Assembly: GCA_963794995.1 (NCBI GenBank)
Contig: CAWCFV010000002.1
Span: 1,116,001 to 1,180,000, forward strand
DNA: 64,000 nt
Direction: 5' to 3'
Origin: CAWCFV01 sp963794995
GTDB lineage: Bacteria; Actinomycetota; Actinomycetes; JACCUZ01
Shown: in pieces, positions 8,065-16,734 of the stretch
How positions within the stretch are numbered: the stretch's first letter is position 1
Layout: each line of letters starts with the position of its first letter
Position numbers and translations under genes: made by a program
The notes under the pieces: model-generated
Told to the model about the DNA's origin: nothing
The model's input: only the letters and a program-made list of their open reading frames with translations
The model's database searches: none

Positions 8065-9174
8065 ATGACCGATGTCTCCGAGGTCAGCCTGCCGTCCCGG
8101 GTGGCCGGCGCCGACGAGGGCGTGGGCCTGGACGAGGTGGGGCTGGCGGCCCGCAACCACGGGATGCCGCTGGAGCTGATGCGCCACGACCTCACCCCGC
8201 TGGGGGCCCACTACCTGCTGACCCACTACGACGTCCCCGCGGTCGACGGGGAGGCCTTCCGGCTCGACGTCGACGGGGCCGTGACGACCCCGCTGTCGCT
8301 CGACCTGGCCGACCTCCGGTCCCGCGAGAACGTGACGGTCCCGGTCACCCTCGAGTGCGCCGGGAACGGGCGCGCCCGGCTGCAGCCCCGCCCGGTCAGC
8401 CAGCCGTGGCTGCACGAGGCGGTCGGCACGATGGCCTGGACCGGGACGCCACTGGCCGGCGTGCTGGCCGAGGCCGGGCTCGGTGACGACGCCGTCGACG
8501 TCGTGTTCACCGGCGCCGACCACGGTGTCGAACGCGGCGTGGAGCAGGACTACGCCCGGTCCCTGACCGTGCAGCAGGCGCAGGACCCTGCGGTGCTCCT
8601 GGCCTGGGCCGGCAACGGGCACGACCTCCTGCCGCAGCACGGCGCCCCGCTGCGGCTGGTGGTCCCCGGCTGGTACGGCATGGCGTCGGTCAAGTGGCTG
8701 CGCCGCATCGAGGTGGTCACGACCACCTTCGACGGCCCGCAGATGCGGGCCTACCGGCTGCGCCAGGACGCCGACGACGAGGGTGAGCCGCTGACCCGGA
8801 TCGCTCCCCGGGCCCTCATGGCGCCCCCGGGGTTCCCCGACTTCATGTCCCGCCGGCGGGTCGTCCCGGCCGGCGCGCACCTGCTCGAGGGGCGGGCGTG
8901 GTCCGGGCACGGGCCGGTCACCGACGTGCAGGTGACCGTCGACGGCGCCGCGAGCTGGCAGCCGGCTGCACTCGACGAGCCGGTCGGACGCCACGCCTGG
9001 CGACGCTGGAGCCTCGCCTGGGAGGCCAGCCCGGGCCGGCACCTGCTCAGCGTGCGGGCGGTCGACGCCACCGGACGGGCCCAGCCGACGACCCTCGACG
9101 AGTCGCCGTGGAACCGCGGCGGCTTCGCCAACTCCTCGCTGCAGCAGGTCGACGTGCTGGTGGTCGCGCCCTAA
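8065..9174 (+). CDS. sulfite oxidase-like molybdopterin-dependent oxidoreductase
   Basis: 369-residue protein with the oxidoreductase molybdopterin-binding domain (about 55-230) and the Mo-co dimerisation domain (about 255-365). Cys98 in VTLECAGNGR is the expected molybdenum ligand. The motif SVKWLRRIEV and WSGHGPVTDVQV at the domain boundary are family-typical. There is no twin-arginine or other signal peptide and no heme or membrane partner next to it, so it looks cytoplasmic and its electron acceptor is unknown. The substrate may be sulfite or another oxyanion. No ribosome site is visible; a weak -10 (TAGACC, 8053-8058) lies 6 bases before the ATG. Confidence 0.92.
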   Translation: MTDVSEVSLPSRVAGADEGVGLDEVGLAARNHGMPLELMRHDLTPLGAHYLLTHYDVPAVDGEAFRLDVDGAVTTPLSLDLADLRSRENVTVPVTLECAGNGRARLQPRPVSQPWLHEAVGTMAWTGTPLAGVLAEAGLGDDAVDVVFTGADHGVERGVEQDYARSLTVQQAQDPAVLLAWAGNGHDLLPQHGAPLRLVVPGWYGMASVKWLRRIEVVTTTFDGPQMRAYRLRQDADDEGEPLTRIAPRALMAPPGFPDFMSRRRVVPAGAHLLEGRAWSGHGPVTDVQVTVDGAASWQPAALDEPVGRHAWRRWSLAWEASPGRHLLSVRAVDATGRAQPTTLDESPWNRGGFANSSLQQVDVLVVAP

Positions 9175-9491
9175 CCGTCCGCGTCGCCGTCGCCGTCGCC
9201 GCCCGGGGGCATCCCCTCGAAGGCCTCCTTGCAGGCGGGGCAGACCGGGAAGCGCTGGGGGTCGCGCCCCGGGACCCAGACCTTCCCGCAGAGGGCGATC
9301 ACCGGGTCGCCGGACAGCGCCGACTCGAGGATCTTCTCCTTCTTCACGTAGTGGGCGAACCGCTCGTGGTCGCCGTCCTCGTGCGCGGTCTGCGGGACGC
9401 GCTCGACCTCGAGCTCGAGCACCGAGCCGCCCCGCGGGTCGTCGCCGCCGGGCTCGTCGATGCCGGGCTGGTCGGGTCCGTAGGAGCTCAT
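9171..9491 (-). CDS. DUF3039 family protein
   Basis: 106-residue actinobacterial protein of unknown function. The conserved core HERFAHYVKKEKILESA is followed by ALCGK (Cys68) and PVCPACKEAF (Cys84, Cys87); with His42 or His47 these could bind a zinc ion. The ends are acidic and glycine-rich. It overlaps the end of the convergent molybdoenzyme gene by 4 bases. DUF3039 genes commonly sit near helicase and YqgE genes in actinobacteria, as here. Confidence 0.9.
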   Translation of the reverse strand: MSSYGPDQPGIDEPGGDDPRGGSVLELEVERVPQTAHEDGDHERFAHYVKKEKILESALSGDPVIALCGKVWVPGRDPQRFPVCPACKEAFEGMPPGGDGDGDADG

Positions 9492-9523
9492 GGGGCGAGT
9501 CTAGGACGCCCCCGGCGGGCGGC

Positions 9524-10123
9524 TCAGTTCAGCGACGGGTCGTCGGGATAGGTCGAGACCATCGCCAGGTCGCCGCCCTGCCGCCGGAGCACGGCCCGCC
9601 ACAGGTCCTCGGGACTGGCGCTGAACGCGTCGCCGCCTTCGTCGGGCAGGGCGCCGTCGAGCCGGGCGTCCACGACGAACCAGGCTCCCTCGCCCAGCTC
9701 GTCCTCGAGCTGGCCGGCCGACCACCCGCTGTAGCCGGCGAAGATGCGCAGCCGGCTGACCTCCGCGGCCAGCACCTCGGGCGGGACGTCGAGGTCCACG
9801 AGCCCGATCCGCCCCGTCACCCGCCGCCAGCCCAACGGCTCCTCGTCGCCCTCGCCCGGCACCAGCGCCAGCCCCAGGGCGGAGTCCAGCGCGACCGGGC
9901 CGCCCTGGAAGAGCACCCCCGGCTCCGAGGCCAGCTGCTGCCAGACGGGCAGCACGTCCGAGAGCTCCACCGGGGTCGGCCGGTTGATCACGACGCCGAG
10001 CGCGCCGTCCTCGTCGTGGTCGAGGACGAGGACGACGGCGCGCTCGAAGGGCGAGTCACCCAGCGCCGGCGTCGCCACGAGGAGGCGTCCGGTCAGCGTC
10101 GCCGCCAGGGCCGGGTCGGTCAC
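9524..10123 (-). CDS. YqgE/AlgH family protein
   Basis: 199-residue UPF0301 protein of unknown biochemical role. Family signatures are LTGRLLVATPALGD at the N-terminus, GVVINRPTPVELSDVLP, LFQGGPV and the C-terminal TYPDDPSLN. The GTG at 10123 is chosen because family proteins begin a few residues before LTGRLL. This start lies inside the 3' end of the VanZ-like gene (68-base overlap), so the two and the malic enzyme gene upstream are probably one transcript. Confidence 0.93.
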   Translation of the reverse strand: MTDPALAATLTGRLLVATPALGDSPFERAVVLVLDHDEDGALGVVINRPTPVELSDVLPVWQQLASEPGVLFQGGPVALDSALGLALVPGEGDEEPLGWRRVTGRIGLVDLDVPPEVLAAEVSRLRIFAGYSGWSAGQLEDELGEGAWFVVDARLDGALPDEGGDAFSASPEDLWRAVLRRQGGDLAMVSTYPDDPSLN

Positions 10124-10475
10124 TCCCCCATGATGCCCGGGCCAGCGCGGCGGCCGCCAGCGTCCCGAGCGCGACACCGCCGAGGTCGGCAGCCACGTCG
10201 GCGAGGTCCCCGCTGCGGTGCGGGAGCGCCCAGTGCTGCACGAGCTCGCTCACCCCGGCGTGCAGGGACACCAGCGGCAGCCACCAGCGCGCCGCCGGCC
10301 CCGAGCGCAGCCCGGCCAGCGTGACGGACGCGAACGTCGCGACGTGGACGACCTTGTCCACGCCGGGGAAGAGCGCAGCCCCGCCCGAGTCGGGGGCGTA
10401 GAGGACCGTCAGGTGGACCACGACGAGCAGGCCGAGCGCGATCCGCCAGGGGGTCGGCCCCGCCGGGCCGCTCAC
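10056..10475 (-). CDS. VanZ-like membrane protein
   Basis: 139-residue membrane protein with about four short hydrophobic segments. The VanZ-like signature is present: GVDKVVHVATFASVTLAG and SELVQHWALPHRSGDLADVAADLGG, here separated by one helix. Function is unknown; VanZ itself affects teicoplanin resistance but most homologues have no tested role. The ATG overlaps the stop of the malic enzyme gene (10472-10475) and its own 3' end overlaps yqgE. Confidence 0.85.
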   Translation of the reverse strand: MSGPAGPTPWRIALGLLVVVHLTVLYAPDSGGAALFPGVDKVVHVATFASVTLAGLRSGPAARWWLPLVSLHAGVSELVQHWALPHRSGDLADVAADLGGVALGTLAAAALARASWGSDRPGPGGDADRTPPRGDAGAG

Positions 10476-11902
10476 GCCTGCTGGGGCTCGCCGTCGACGG
10501 GGGCCACCGAGGTCCCGGCGTCCCGGACGGCCTTGCTCACCGCGGCGGCCACCGCCGAGGAGACGTCGGGGTGGAAGACGCTGGGGACGATGTAGGACGC
10601 GTTGAGCTCGTCCGGCGTGACCACAGCGGCGAGGGCACGGGCTGCCGCGATCAGCATCTCGATGGTGATCGAGTGGCTGGCCGCGTCGAGCAGCCCGCGG
10701 AAGACGCCCGGGAACGCGAGCACGTTGTTGATCTGGTTGGGGAGGTCGCTGCGGCCGCTGGCGACCACCGCGGCGTGCCGGGAGGCGGCCACCGGGTCGA
10801 CCTCGGGCACCGGGTTGGCCAGGGCGAACACGATGGCGCCGTCGGCCATCGTCGCGATGTCGTCGCCGGTGAGGATGTCCGGCGCGGACACCCCGATGAA
10901 GACGTCGGCGCCGGGGAGCACGTCGCGCAGGGCGCCGCTGCGACCGTCGACGTTGGTCCGCTCGGCCACGGTCCTCAGCTCGACCGCAAGACCTTCGCGC
11001 GCGGCGTGCACGACGCCGTCCTTGTCCGCCACGACCACGTGGCGCAGCCCCGCCTCGAGCAGGACGTCGAGGATCGCCATGCCGGCGGCCCCCGCGCCCG
11101 AGAGCACGAGCCGGACCTCCGGCAGCGACTTCCCGACCACGGTGAGCGCGTTGAGCAGCGCAGCCAGGACGACGATCGCGGTGCCGTGCTGGTCGTCGTG
11201 GAAGACGGGGATGTCCAGGCTCGCCCGCAGCCGGCGCTCCACCTCGAAGCAGCGCGGCGCGGAGATGTCCTCGAGGTTGATCCCGGCGAAGACCGGAGCG
11301 ATGAGCTCGACGGCGCGCACGATCTCGTCGACGTCCTGGGTGTCGAGACAGATCGGGAACGCGTCGATCCCCGCGAACCGCTTGAACAGTGCCGCCTTGC
11401 CCTCCATCACCGGCAGCGCGGGGATCGCCCCGAGGTTGCCCAGGCCCAGCACCGCGGAGCCGTCGGTGACCACTGCCACCGTGTTGCGCTTGATGGTGAG
11501 GCGCCGGGCGTCACTGGGGTTCTCGGCCAGCGCCAGACAGACCCGGGCCACGCCGGGGGTGTAGATCATCGACAGGTCGTCGCGGTTGCGGATCGGCACC
11601 TTGGGCGTGATCTCGATCTTGCCGCCGAGGTGCACGAGGAAGGTCCGGTCCGAGACCTTGCCGATCGTGACGCCCTCGACCTGGCCCAGCGCGTCGGCGA
11701 CGCGCTGGGCGTGCTGGGTGTCGCTGGCGGCGCAGGTGACGTCGATCTGCAGGCGCTCGTGGCCGGAGGCCGTGACGTCCAGTGCGGTGACGACCCCGCC
11801 CGCCTCCTCGACGGCCTGGGTCAGCTGGCTGACCGCGTTTCCCCGCGCCGGCACCTCGAGACGAACGGTGATGGAGTAGGAGATGCTCGGCACGCTCGGC
11901 AT
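10472..11902 (-). CDS. NAD-dependent malic enzyme with N-terminal ACT domain
   Basis: Oxidatively decarboxylates malate to pyruvate. 476 residues: ACT-like regulatory domain (about 5-85), malic enzyme N-terminal domain (about 95-225, with IYTPGVARVCLAL, NTVAVVTDGSAVLGLGNLG and EGKAALFKRFAG) and NAD(P)-binding domain (about 235-460, with LSGAGAAGMAI). The Lys in GKAALF and the Tyr in IYTPGV match the catalytic pair. The metal-binding stretch is FHDDQHGTA. The ACT domain suggests control by a small ligand, perhaps an amino acid. It heads the run malic enzyme-vanZ-yqgE. Confidence 0.95.
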   Translation of the reverse strand: MPSVPSISYSITVRLEVPARGNAVSQLTQAVEEAGGVVTALDVTASGHERLQIDVTCAASDTQHAQRVADALGQVEGVTIGKVSDRTFLVHLGGKIEITPKVPIRNRDDLSMIYTPGVARVCLALAENPSDARRLTIKRNTVAVVTDGSAVLGLGNLGAIPALPVMEGKAALFKRFAGIDAFPICLDTQDVDEIVRAVELIAPVFAGINLEDISAPRCFEVERRLRASLDIPVFHDDQHGTAIVVLAALLNALTVVGKSLPEVRLVLSGAGAAGMAILDVLLEAGLRHVVVADKDGVVHAAREGLAVELRTVAERTNVDGRSGALRDVLPGADVFIGVSAPDILTGDDIATMADGAIVFALANPVPEVDPVAASRHAAVVASGRSDLPNQINNVLAFPGVFRGLLDAASHSITIEMLIAAARALAAVVTPDELNASYIVPSVFHPDVSSAVAAAVSKAVRDAGTSVAPVDGEPQQA

Positions 11903-12048
11903 GCAGCGATCGTCGCAGATCCGACGTGAGCCGCCTCACCCCGCCTGCGCGTCGTGGTCAAGTCGCCGGGGACCCGGGTCGATACTGGGCGGACAGGAGG
12001 TTTCGCCGCTCCGTCTACGGCAACAAACAGCGGCGGAAGGTGGCCCAC

Positions 12049-12162
12049 ATGATGTTCATCGCCCTGCTCGTCCCGTTCGGCCTGCTGGCCGTGCTCCTCG
12101 GCATGGACCGGCTCGAGCGGTGGACGCTCGAGTCGACCGCTCCCGAGCCCGAGGACGCCTGA
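12049..12162 (+). CDS. small single-span membrane protein
   Basis: 37-residue reading frame starting MMFIALLVPFGLLAVLLG, one clear membrane helix followed by a charged tail rich in acidic residues. GGAAGG at 12035-12040 is 8 bases before the ATG at 12049, so translation is plausible. The same frame is open upstream to a GTG at 11926, but that part is basic and lacks a ribosome site at its own start. Function unknown; similar short membrane proteins occur widely in actinobacteria. Confidence 0.6.
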   Translation: MMFIALLVPFGLLAVLLGMDRLERWTLESTAPEPEDA

Positions 12163-12178
12163 CCCTGGGACAGCGGCG

Positions 12179-12628
12179 TCAGCGACGGGGCAGCCGCACC
12201 ACCGTCACGAAGAAGTCGTCGATCTGCCGCACGACGTCGATGAAGCGCTCGAAGTCGACCGGCTTGGTGACATAGGCGTTGGCATGCAGCGAGTAGCTGC
12301 GCAGCACGTCGTCCTCGGCCTCCGACGTCGTCAGCACCACCACCGGGATGCTGGACAGCTCCGGGTCGGACTTGATCGCGTCCAGCACCTGCCGGCCGTC
12401 CATCCGGGGCAGGTTCAGGTCCAGCAGCACGAGGTCGGGCCGCGGCTGCCCCGCGTACTCGCCCTCCTGGCGGAGGAAGGCCATCGCCTGCACGCCGTCG
12501 TTGACGACGTGGAGCTGGTTGTGGACCTTGTAGTCCTCGAAGGCCTCGCGGGTCATGAGCACGTCGCCGGGGTCGTCCTCGACCAGGAGCACCTGGATCT
12601 CGCGCTCCACCTCGAAGGGCTGGGTCAT
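12179..12628 (-). CDS. response regulator, Rcp1-like single receiver domain
   Basis: 149-residue CheY-like receiver with no output domain. Acidic pocket VEDDPGD, phosphoacceptor Asp70 in LVLLDLNLPRMDG, Thr in VVLTTSE and Lys122 in YVTKPVDF are all present. The GDVLMTREAFED start and HANAYVTKP end are typical of Rcp1/phytochrome-type regulators. Its ATG overlaps the stop of the histidine kinase gene, so it is the direct partner of that kinase and probably relays phosphate or regulates by protein contact. Confidence 0.93.
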   Translation of the reverse strand: MTQPFEVEREIQVLLVEDDPGDVLMTREAFEDYKVHNQLHVVNDGVQAMAFLRQEGEYAGQPRPDLVLLDLNLPRMDGRQVLDAIKSDPELSSIPVVVLTTSEAEDDVLRSYSLHANAYVTKPVDFERFIDVVRQIDDFFVTVVRLPRR

Positions 12629-14229
12629 CGGACGTCCTCTCGTACGGCGCCACCGGCGGCGGGTGACAGCTCCTGTCGGTCCGGCACAGCCTGCCGTTCG
12701 GGCAGCGTCCAGCGGAACACCGCCCCCGGTGTGTCGCGCGGCCGGGTGTCCAGCCACAGCCGACCGCCGTGGTGCTCGACGATCTTCTTGCACATGGCCA
12801 GCCCGATGCCCGTGCCGGCGTAGGCGTCGCGGCCGTGCAGCCGCTGGAAGATGACGAAGATCTTGTCGGCGTACTGGTCCTCGACGCCGATGCCGTTGTC
12901 GGCACACGCGAACTCCCACGTGCCGTCCGCCGCCGCGTGGGCGGACAGGTGCACGCGCGGCAGCCGGTCGCCACGGAACTTCACGCCGTTGGCGACGAGG
13001 TTCTGGAACAGCTGCGCGAGCAGGCTCGGGTCGCCCTCGATGCTCGGCAGCCGGTCGTGCGTGACCACGGCGCCGGACTCCTCGAGGCTGGTCTGCACCT
13101 GCCGCAGGGCCTGCGCGAGCACCAGCTCGAGGTCGATCTCCTGGAAGCCGGCCGAGTGGCGCCCGACGCGCGAGAACATCAGCAGGTCCTGGATGAGCTG
13201 CTGCATGCGCTTGGCCCCGTCGACCGCGAACTCGATGTACTGGTCCCCGCGCTCGTCGAGCTGGCCCTTGTAGCGCCGTTCGAGCAGCTGGCAGAAGCTC
13301 GCGACCTTCCGCAACGGCTCCTGCAGGTCGTGCGAGGCGACGTAGGCGAACTGCTCGAGCTCGGTGTTCGACCGGCGGAGGTCCTCGGCCTGCTCCTCGA
13401 CGGTCGCGCGCGCGGCGGTCGCCTCGGCCCTGGCCCGCTCGGCGAGCGAGGCGTTGGCCACCACCCGCACCCGCATCCGGTCGACCTGGCCGGCGAGCTC
13501 GGTGATCTCGCTCGGGGCGTCGTCGACCGCGACCTGGTGGCTGAGGTCGCCGGCCTCCACGGTGTCCACCTCGGCACCGAGCCGCAGCAGGGGCCGGGTG
13601 ACCCACCGGCGCAGGGCGAAGAAGGTGAACACCGACAGCGCGACCAGACCCAGCAGGGCCGCGAGCAGGACCGCGTGGAGCACGAGCTGTCCGGTCGCGA
13701 GGCGGTCGCCGGCCAGGTTGCGATCGGCGCGCACCGGCTGCGCGAGCGCGGCGACCGCCGCCCGCACGGAGTCGAACCGGACCCGGCCGGCCTCGATCTG
13801 CTCCAGGGTCTGCTGGGACCGCGCATCAGCCCGCTCGCGGGCGATCGCCGGCTCGGCGACCTCACGCTGCCAGGTCCGGCCGGCGGTCCGCACGGCGGCG
13901 ATCCGGTCGAGCAGCACCGGGTGCTCGCGCAGCGTGCCGCGCAGGGCGCGCAAGGTGCGTCGCTCGACGGTCCGCCCGTCGACGTAGGGCTGCAGGAAGC
14001 TTTCGTCGCCGGCCGCGACGAAGCCGCGCACGCCGGTCTCCTGGTCGCTGTACGCCCGCGCCAGGGTCTCGACGTGCAGCAGGGCCGGACCGTAGACCTC
14101 GATCCGGTCGTGATTGGCGCGGCTCACCTGGACCAGGGACAGCGCGGTCGCGCCCGACAGCAGCACGGTGACGATGCCGGTGAGCAGGAACAGCCGGGAC
14201 AGCCGGAGCTGGAGGGAGGCGCCGGTCAT
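12625..14229 (-). CDS. sensor histidine kinase with CHASE3 and HAMP domains
   Basis: 534-residue membrane kinase. Membrane helix 1 (about 12-34), extracellular CHASE3 domain (about 38-175, with DQETGVRGFVAAGDE and LARAYSD), helix 2 (about 181-205), HAMP (about 206-260), coiled coil, HisKA with phosphoacceptor His300 in YVASHDLQEPLRK, and a HATPase domain with NLVANGVKF, DNGIGVEDQYADKIF and GTGIGLAMCKKIVEHHGG. This layout resembles cyanobacterial and Bacteroidetes phytochrome-like kinases that signal through Rcp1-type receivers. Start ATG 14229 overlaps the stop of the upstream receiver-phosphatase gene. Confidence 0.95.
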   Translation of the reverse strand: MTGASLQLRLSRLFLLTGIVTVLLSGATALSLVQVSRANHDRIEVYGPALLHVETLARAYSDQETGVRGFVAAGDESFLQPYVDGRTVERRTLRALRGTLREHPVLLDRIAAVRTAGRTWQREVAEPAIARERADARSQQTLEQIEAGRVRFDSVRAAVAALAQPVRADRNLAGDRLATGQLVLHAVLLAALLGLVALSVFTFFALRRWVTRPLLRLGAEVDTVEAGDLSHQVAVDDAPSEITELAGQVDRMRVRVVANASLAERARAEATAARATVEEQAEDLRRSNTELEQFAYVASHDLQEPLRKVASFCQLLERRYKGQLDERGDQYIEFAVDGAKRMQQLIQDLLMFSRVGRHSAGFQEIDLELVLAQALRQVQTSLEESGAVVTHDRLPSIEGDPSLLAQLFQNLVANGVKFRGDRLPRVHLSAHAAADGTWEFACADNGIGVEDQYADKIFVIFQRLHGRDAYAGTGIGLAMCKKIVEHHGGRLWLDTRPRDTPGAVFRWTLPERQAVPDRQELSPAAGGAVREDVR

Positions 14230-15443
14230 CGGCCTTCCCAGGAGAGCAGCACCACGGCCACGTCGTCGGTGAGCTCTCCCCCGTTGCGCTGCCGGACCTC
14301 GCTGAGCAGGGCGTCGCACAGCGCCTCAGGCCCGAGGCCCTGACCCAGCAGCCCGTCGAAGAGGGTGTACAGGGCGCGCTCCCCGAGCCGGCGCCCCGGA
14401 GCCTGCCCGTCGAAGCCCTCGATGAGACCGTCGGTGAACAGGGCCAGCGCGCCGCGCCGCCCGACCTTCACGTCGACCGGCTGCCAGGTCACGCCGTCGA
14501 GGACCCCGAGGGCCACCCCGGCGTCGCCCTCGGGAACGGCCACCACCCCGCCGGTCTCGACGACGAGCGGCAGCGGGTGCCCGGCCCGCCAGATGCGCAG
14601 GACCCCGGCGTCGGCGTCCAGCCGGACCATCGCGACGGTCGCGAAGTCCTCGTCACCGGCCCGCTCGCTCACGAGGACGGCGTCCATCGCCGGCAGGATC
14701 GAGTCGGGCTCGGCGCCGGACAGCACGAGGGTGCGCCAGGCGATGCGCAGGCAGACGCCGAGCGCGGCCTCGTCGGGACCGTGGCCGGCCACGTCACCGA
14801 TGAGGGCGAACACCGATCCGTCGTCGGTGCACTCCACCACGTCGAAGAAGTCGCCGCCGAGCAGCGACTGGTGCCGGCCAGGGCGGTAGCGCGACACGAC
14901 CCTGACCTGACCGGTACGCAGCAGCGGCTCGGGCAGCAGGCCGCGCTCGAGCCGCGCGTTCTCGGCCGCCCGGGCCTCCGACGCGTAGAGGCGGCGGACC
15001 GACTCGTCGGCGCGCTTGCGCTCGACGGCGTAGCGGATGGCGCGGCTGAGCAGCTGCCCGTCGATGCTGCCCTTCACCAGGTAGTCCTGCGCACCGACCG
15101 CCACGGCCTCCGTGCCGCGGTGCTCGTCGGCGAGCCCGGTCAGGACCAGCACCGCCATGCTCGGGGCTGTCTCGAGCACGGTCTGCAGGCCGGTGAGACC
15201 ACTGGCATCGGGCAGCCCCAGGTCGAGCAGGACGCAGTCGACCTGGTCGCCCAGCATGAGCATGGCCTCGGACAGCGTGCGGGCACGGAGCAGCTCGACG
15301 TGCGACCCGGCGTCGAGCAGCAGCTCACCGACGAGGAACGCGTCGCCCTCGTCGTCCTCGACGAGCAGCGCCCGGAGACGGCCCGGCGCGAGCTCTACTG
15401 CCGGGACCTCCTCGACGACGGCGCCGACGCCGTCCGCGCTCAT
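14226..15443 (-). CDS. receiver-PP2C (RsbU-type) protein phosphatase
   Basis: 405-residue fusion. The receiver domain (about 24-140) has Asp74 in CVLLDLGLPDASG and the Lys in DYLVKGS. A linker helix leads to a PP2C/SpoIIE phosphatase domain (about 185-402) with GGDFFDVVE, IGDVAGHGPDEAA, FTDGLIEGF and LTDDVAVVLL, which supply the metal-binding aspartates. Such phosphatases remove phosphate from STAS antagonists and so switch on an alternative sigma factor. Gene order with an RsbW-like ATPase upstream and a kinase/receiver pair downstream suggests phosphorylation of the receiver controls phosphatase output. Confidence 0.94.
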   Translation of the reverse strand: MSADGVGAVVEEVPAVELAPGRLRALLVEDDEGDAFLVGELLLDAGSHVELLRARTLSEAMLMLGDQVDCVLLDLGLPDASGLTGLQTVLETAPSMAVLVLTGLADEHRGTEAVAVGAQDYLVKGSIDGQLLSRAIRYAVERKRADESVRRLYASEARAAENARLERGLLPEPLLRTGQVRVVSRYRPGRHQSLLGGDFFDVVECTDDGSVFALIGDVAGHGPDEAALGVCLRIAWRTLVLSGAEPDSILPAMDAVLVSERAGDEDFATVAMVRLDADAGVLRIWRAGHPLPLVVETGGVVAVPEGDAGVALGVLDGVTWQPVDVKVGRRGALALFTDGLIEGFDGQAPGRRLGERALYTLFDGLLGQGLGPEALCDALLSEVRQRNGGELTDDVAVVLLSWEGR

Positions 15444-15455
15444 GCGGCGCTCACG

Positions 15456-15884
15456 TCAGAGGTCACCGAGGGCCCCCTCGGACAGGAGCGTCTCGCTGAA
15501 CGACGTCCAGACGCTCTCGTCCGGCGAGCCCACCTCGAACCACACGACCTTCCCGGAGCCGTCCTCCGGCGCCGTCGTGCCCCAGCGGAGGGCGAGCTGG
15601 TCCAGCAGCCGCAGTCCGCGCCCGGTGGCGGACTCCACCGAGAAGCGGTGCACGCGCACGGGCATCGGCGAGGTGTCGCGGACCTCCACCCGCACGACCT
15701 CGCCGACGTCGGACACGAACAGCGCGACGTCGCTGCGCGCGTGCAGCACGGCGTTGGTGACCACCTCGGAGACCAGGAGCACGACCGTGTCGACGTCAGC
15801 GATGCTGTCGCGCAGCTGCTCGCGGGCGAACCGCCTGGCCCGCGGGACGCTGTCCGTGGTGGGCGGCAGCCGCAGCTCGGTCAT
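15456..15884 (-). CDS. RsbW-like ATP-binding serine kinase/anti-sigma protein
   Basis: 142-residue GHKL ATPase of the anti-sigma type. The N box is intact in LVSEVVTNAVLHAR (Glu40, Asn44) and the G-box region reads SATGRGLRLLDQLA. It likely phosphorylates an STAS antagonist or binds a sigma factor; neither is adjacent, though an STAS gene lies at 5847. It is the first gene of the four-gene signalling run on the minus strand, 12 bases upstream of the receiver-phosphatase gene. Confidence 0.92.
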   Translation of the reverse strand: MTELRLPPTTDSVPRARRFAREQLRDSIADVDTVVLLVSEVVTNAVLHARSDVALFVSDVGEVVRVEVRDTSPMPVRVHRFSVESATGRGLRLLDQLALRWGTTAPEDGSGKVVWFEVGSPDESVWTSFSETLLSEGALGDL

Positions 15885-15930
15885 CGGCGCCTCACCTCAC
15901 CAGATTACTGCCTGACCCGCCCGATCCGTC

Positions 15931-16716
15931 CTACCTCGAACGGCTGTCGTCCCTCGCCCGTTTGGCCGCCGCCAACCGGGCACGCAGCTCGTCCCGGTCC
16001 AGCTTGAGCGCCTCGTCGGGCGTGGGAGCCGTCCCACCCAGCCGGGCCGGCAGCCACCAGCCGTCGTCGGGACCGGCGGGCCGGTCGGCGTAGCGCTCCT
16101 GCGCGGCGTGCAGCATCTGCTCCATCCGGGCCCGCAGCTCGGCGGTCACGACGGTGTGGTCGCTGTCCGGCGGCACGGTCATCGGAGCGCCCACGTGCAC
16201 CGAGACCGGGGTACGCGTCCGGCCCATCCGCTTGGGGTGGTCCTTGGTCCACACCCGCTGGGACCCCCAGATCACGGTGGGCAGCAGCGGCACGCCGGCC
16301 TCGCTCGCCATCCGTACCGCGCCGGCCTTGAAGTCCTTCAGCTCGAAGGACCGGCTGATCGTCGCCTCCGGGAAGACGCCGACGATCTCGCCGTCACGCA
16401 GGGCCTCGACCGCCGCGCGGTACGACCCGCCGCCGGCGTCGCGGTCGACCGGGATGTGGTGCATGCCGCGCATGAGGGGGCCGCTCACCTTGTGCGCGAA
16501 CACCTGCTGCTTGGCCATGAAGCGCACCAGGCGCCCTGCCGGCAGCGCCGAGAGCCCGGCGTAGGTGAAGTCCATGTAGCCGATGTGGTTGATCGCCATC
16601 ACCGCGCCGCCGGAGCGGGGGACGTTCTCCTGGCCCTGGATGTCGAAGCGCAGCCCCTGCGCGGCGAAGACGGCACGGGCCAGCCCGATGACCGGACGGT
16701 AGACGAGCTCGGCCAT
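15931..16716 (-). CDS. plsC: 1-acyl-sn-glycerol-3-phosphate acyltransferase family protein
   Basis: 261-residue PlsC-type acyltransferase that adds the second acyl chain in phospholipid synthesis. The HX4D catalytic motif is His44-Asp49 in NHIGYMD, and the substrate-binding motif is FPEATISRS, with VPLLPTVIWG further on. The C-terminal 60 residues are charged and variable. The ATG at 16716 is the first residue of the usual family N-terminus. It lies downstream of cysNC with an 18-base gap and may share its transcript. Confidence 0.92.
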   Translation of the reverse strand: MAELVYRPVIGLARAVFAAQGLRFDIQGQENVPRSGGAVMAINHIGYMDFTYAGLSALPAGRLVRFMAKQQVFAHKVSGPLMRGMHHIPVDRDAGGGSYRAAVEALRDGEIVGVFPEATISRSFELKDFKAGAVRMASEAGVPLLPTVIWGSQRVWTKDHPKRMGRTRTPVSVHVGAPMTVPPDSDHTVVTAELRARMEQMLHAAQERYADRPAGPDDGWWLPARLGGTAPTPDEALKLDRDELRARLAAAKRARDDSRSR

Positions 16717-16734
16717 GGTGGCGCGCCCCGCCGC

